Source: an uncultured Treponema sp. | GTDB lineage: Bacteria; Spirochaetota; Spirochaetia; Treponematales; Treponemataceae | Reading direction: 5' to 3' | Assembly: GCA_937891125.1 (NCBI GenBank) | Contig: CALAEZ010000159.1 | Location: 1 to 6,530 of the forward strand | Length of the DNA stretch: 6,530 nucleotides | Shown here: one piece after another, positions 5,080 to 6,530 of the stretch | Layout: each line of letters opens with the position of its first letter | Numbering within the stretch: the stretch's first letter is position 1 | Notes under the pieces: generated by a model | What the model saw: only the letters and a program-made list of their open reading frames with translations | Databases searched by the model: none | What the model was told of the DNA's origin: nothing | Translations under genes and position numbers: made by a program

Positions 5080-6432
5080 ATGGGATTTAGGCACGATTTT
5101 CTGTGGGGATGTGCAACGGCAGCCTATCAGATTGAAGGCGCATGGAACGAGGACGGAAAAGGGCCGAACATCTGGGATGATTTTTGTCACGAGTACAAGG
5201 GCCATCGTATCAAGCATGACGAGACCGGCGACGTGGCCTGTGATTTCTATCACCGTTACCGGGAGGATATCGCGTTGATGAAGGCCCATGACATCCAGGC
5301 CTTCCGCTTTTCCATCAGCTGGGCGCGCATCTTTCCCGATGGCAGCGGCAGGGTCAATGGGGCCGGGGTGAAATTTTACCAGGATGTATGCGACGAGCTG
5401 CTGCGCAGCGGCATCGAGCCCATGGTCACGCTGTACCATTGGGATCTGCCCAGCTGGATACAGGAGCGTGGCGGCTGGCAAAACCGGCAGATCGTGGATT
5501 GGTTTGGCGTCTATGCCCGCACGATGTCAGAAGCACTAAAGGGCAGGGTTCACAAGTACATGACGGTCAACGAGCCTATGTGCATCGCCAACAATGGCCA
5601 CGGCATTGGCGTGTTTGCACCGGGTTATAAGCTGGGTGTGGAAAAATTGGCCCGCATTTTCCATTATGTCGCCCTGTGCCACAGCGAAGCCCAGCGGCAG
5701 ATCAAGACGGTGGATCCATCTGCGCAGGTGGGCCTGGCCTGCAACGGCAGGATGCTTTATCCTAAAAAGGATACCCCGGAAAACAGAGAGGCGGTCTATC
5801 GCAGGACCTTCGATCTGCATGAAGACTGGACAGGGGGCTACAACACCGTGCCTGACAGCCTGGTCTTTCGATGGTGGGATCCTTCCATTCCGGAAGGCGT
5901 GCGGCGCTTTGTGGACACCATTCCGCAGACCGATTGGGACGCCATGGAAAAGCCCGATTTCCTGGGCGTCAATCTCTACGGCGGCGACATGGTGAACGAA
6001 GCGGGCAATGATATTCCCTTCCCCACAGGAGGCCCCCGTACCGCCAACCGATGGCCCATTACGCCGGAGATCATGCATTACGGCATCGCCGCTATCTATC
6101 GCCGCTACGGCCTGCCCATTTATATCACCGAGAACGGCATTTCCTGCAACGATCGGGTCTTTCTGGACGGCAGGGTGCACGACCCGGAGCGCATCGATTT
6201 TCTGCACCGCTATCTGACGGAGCTGTACAAGGCGATTCAGGAGGGTGTGCCCGTCAAGGGTTATCTGCAATGGAGCATCATGGACAACTTTGAATGGGCC
6301 TGCGGCTATGAGGAGCGCTTTGGGCTGATCTATATCGACTATCAGAGTCTGGAGCGAATCCCCAAGGATTCCTTTGCATGGTATGCACAGGTGATCAAAA
6401 GTAACGGCGCATGCCTGAACGAGATACCGTAA
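5080..6432 (+). CDS. Glycoside hydrolase family 1 beta-glucosidase
   Basis: GH1 retaining enzymes cleave terminal beta-linked glucose or related sugars from short oligosaccharides and glycosides. The 450-residue product begins with the family signature FLWGCATAAYQIEG (7-20). The acid/base is Glu165 in TVNEP (162-166) and the nucleophile is Glu351 in ITENG (349-353). Gln17, His120 (YHWDLP), Asn164, Trp398, Glu405 and Trp406 fit the sugar-binding -1 site. Glu405-Trp406 (DNFEW), without the Ser/Lys/Tyr phosphate-binding set, argues for a beta-glucosidase rather than a 6-phospho-beta-glucosidase. There is no signal peptide, so it should be cytoplasmic and act on imported sugars. The start has AGGA (5071-5074) five bases upstream. 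It lies 24 bases after the aminopeptidase with no terminator between. Codon use differs sharply from upstream (CTG for 20 of 25 leucines; 35 of 60 G+C at 5281-5340), suggesting transfer. Confidence 0.96.
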   Translation: MGFRHDFLWGCATAAYQIEGAWNEDGKGPNIWDDFCHEYKGHRIKHDETGDVACDFYHRYREDIALMKAHDIQAFRFSISWARIFPDGSGRVNGAGVKFYQDVCDELLRSGIEPMVTLYHWDLPSWIQERGGWQNRQIVDWFGVYARTMSEALKGRVHKYMTVNEPMCIANNGHGIGVFAPGYKLGVEKLARIFHYVALCHSEAQRQIKTVDPSAQVGLACNGRMLYPKKDTPENREAVYRRTFDLHEDWTGGYNTVPDSLVFRWWDPSIPEGVRRFVDTIPQTDWDAMEKPDFLGVNLYGGDMVNEAGNDIPFPTGGPRTANRWPITPEIMHYGIAAIYRRYGLPIYITENGISCNDRVFLDGRVHDPERIDFLHRYLTELYKAIQEGVPVKGYLQWSIMDNFEWACGYEERFGLIYIDYQSLERIPKDSFAWYAQVIKSNGACLNEIP

Positions 6433-6437
6433 GGAGG
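6431..6437 (+). promoter_or_regulatory. Strong Shine-Dalgarno sequence overlapping the glucosidase stop codon
   Basis: AAGGAGG shares two bases with the TAA stop of the upstream gene and lies five bases before the ATG at 6443. This tight layout marks the two genes as one operon. It is the best ribosome binding site in the window. Confidence 0.85.
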
Positions 6438-6442
6438 ACGAC

Positions 6443-6530
6443 ATGAACGATTGGAATCCCAAGAAGCTGGGCTTTGGCCTGATGCGCCTGCCAAAAACCG
6501 AGGATAAAAGGATCATCCTGGAACAAACCT
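6443..6530 (+). CDS. Probable aldo/keto reductase, N-terminal fragment (window edge)
   Basis: Only 29 codons are visible: start MNDWNPKKLGFGLMRLPKTE and then DKRIILEQT. The segment KLGFGLMRLP matches the first beta strand and loop of aldo/keto reductases, NAD(P)H-dependent oxidoreductases with a TIM barrel. In particular it resembles clostridial members whose N-terminus continues toward a (V/I)DLEQ-like segment. The catalytic Asp/Tyr/Lys/His residues lie beyond the window, so the family is inferred from the N-terminus alone. All four leucine codons are CTG, as in the adjacent glucosidase, and the gene follows it by ten bases, so the two appear to have the same origin and transcript. A role with the sugar released by the glucosidase is possible but not shown. 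Confidence 0.7.
   Translation, partial: MNDWNPKKLGFGLMRLPKTEDKRIILEQT

Noticed and set aside
5536..6516. Long open frame (326 codons) on the - strand opposite the glucosidase and reductase start
   Set aside because: It mirrors GC-rich codons of an unmistakable GH1 gene with both catalytic glutamates. Its translation has no recognisable domain, and it runs through two genes and their ribosome binding site.

Overview
The window looks like a chromosomal segment of a Treponema-like spirochaete. This is inferred from the style of the trigger factor and Clp proteins, the A-rich codon use at the left, a tRNA gene without an encoded CCA end, and the compact tig-clpP-clpX order. The identification rests on recall of family sequences and was not searched.

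Layout, all on the + strand. Positions 1-61 hold the 3' part of a tRNA-Gly(GCC) gene, closed by a near-perfect hairpin terminator (70-105). Trigger factor (tig, GTG start, 136-1497) follows, with its own strong terminator (1513-1553). clpP (1585-2199) and clpX (2199-3452) overlap by one base and form a translationally coupled unit. The 244-base gap from 3453 to 3696 is the most structured part of the window. It holds a modular, bistable palindrome with REP/MITE-like ends that appears to sit inside the loop of the clpX terminator, followed by a further stem that would compete with that terminator. An M18 family metallo-aminopeptidase follows (best start ATG 3697, end 5055). Only 24 bases later come a family 1 beta-glucosidase (5080-6432) and the first 29 codons of a probable aldo/keto reductase (from 6443, cut by the window edge).

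Functionally, the left two thirds is protein homeostasis: a ribosome-bound chaperone (trigger factor), an ATP-dependent unfoldase and its peptidase (ClpX, ClpP), and an aminopeptidase that could finish off peptides. The right end is carbohydrate and redox metabolism in a different codon dialect: leucine is CTG in 20 of 25 codons of the glucosidase against 3 of 16 in the last third of the aminopeptidase. The switch falls in the 24-base gap after 5055, which suggests horizontal acquisition of a glucosidase-reductase block or, less likely, an assembly junction.

I found no evidence for a new defence, toxin, CRISPR or mobile-gene system. The parts worth a second look are the intergenic structure at 3459-3648, the composition break at 5056-5079, and an odd T-loop base in the tRNA.
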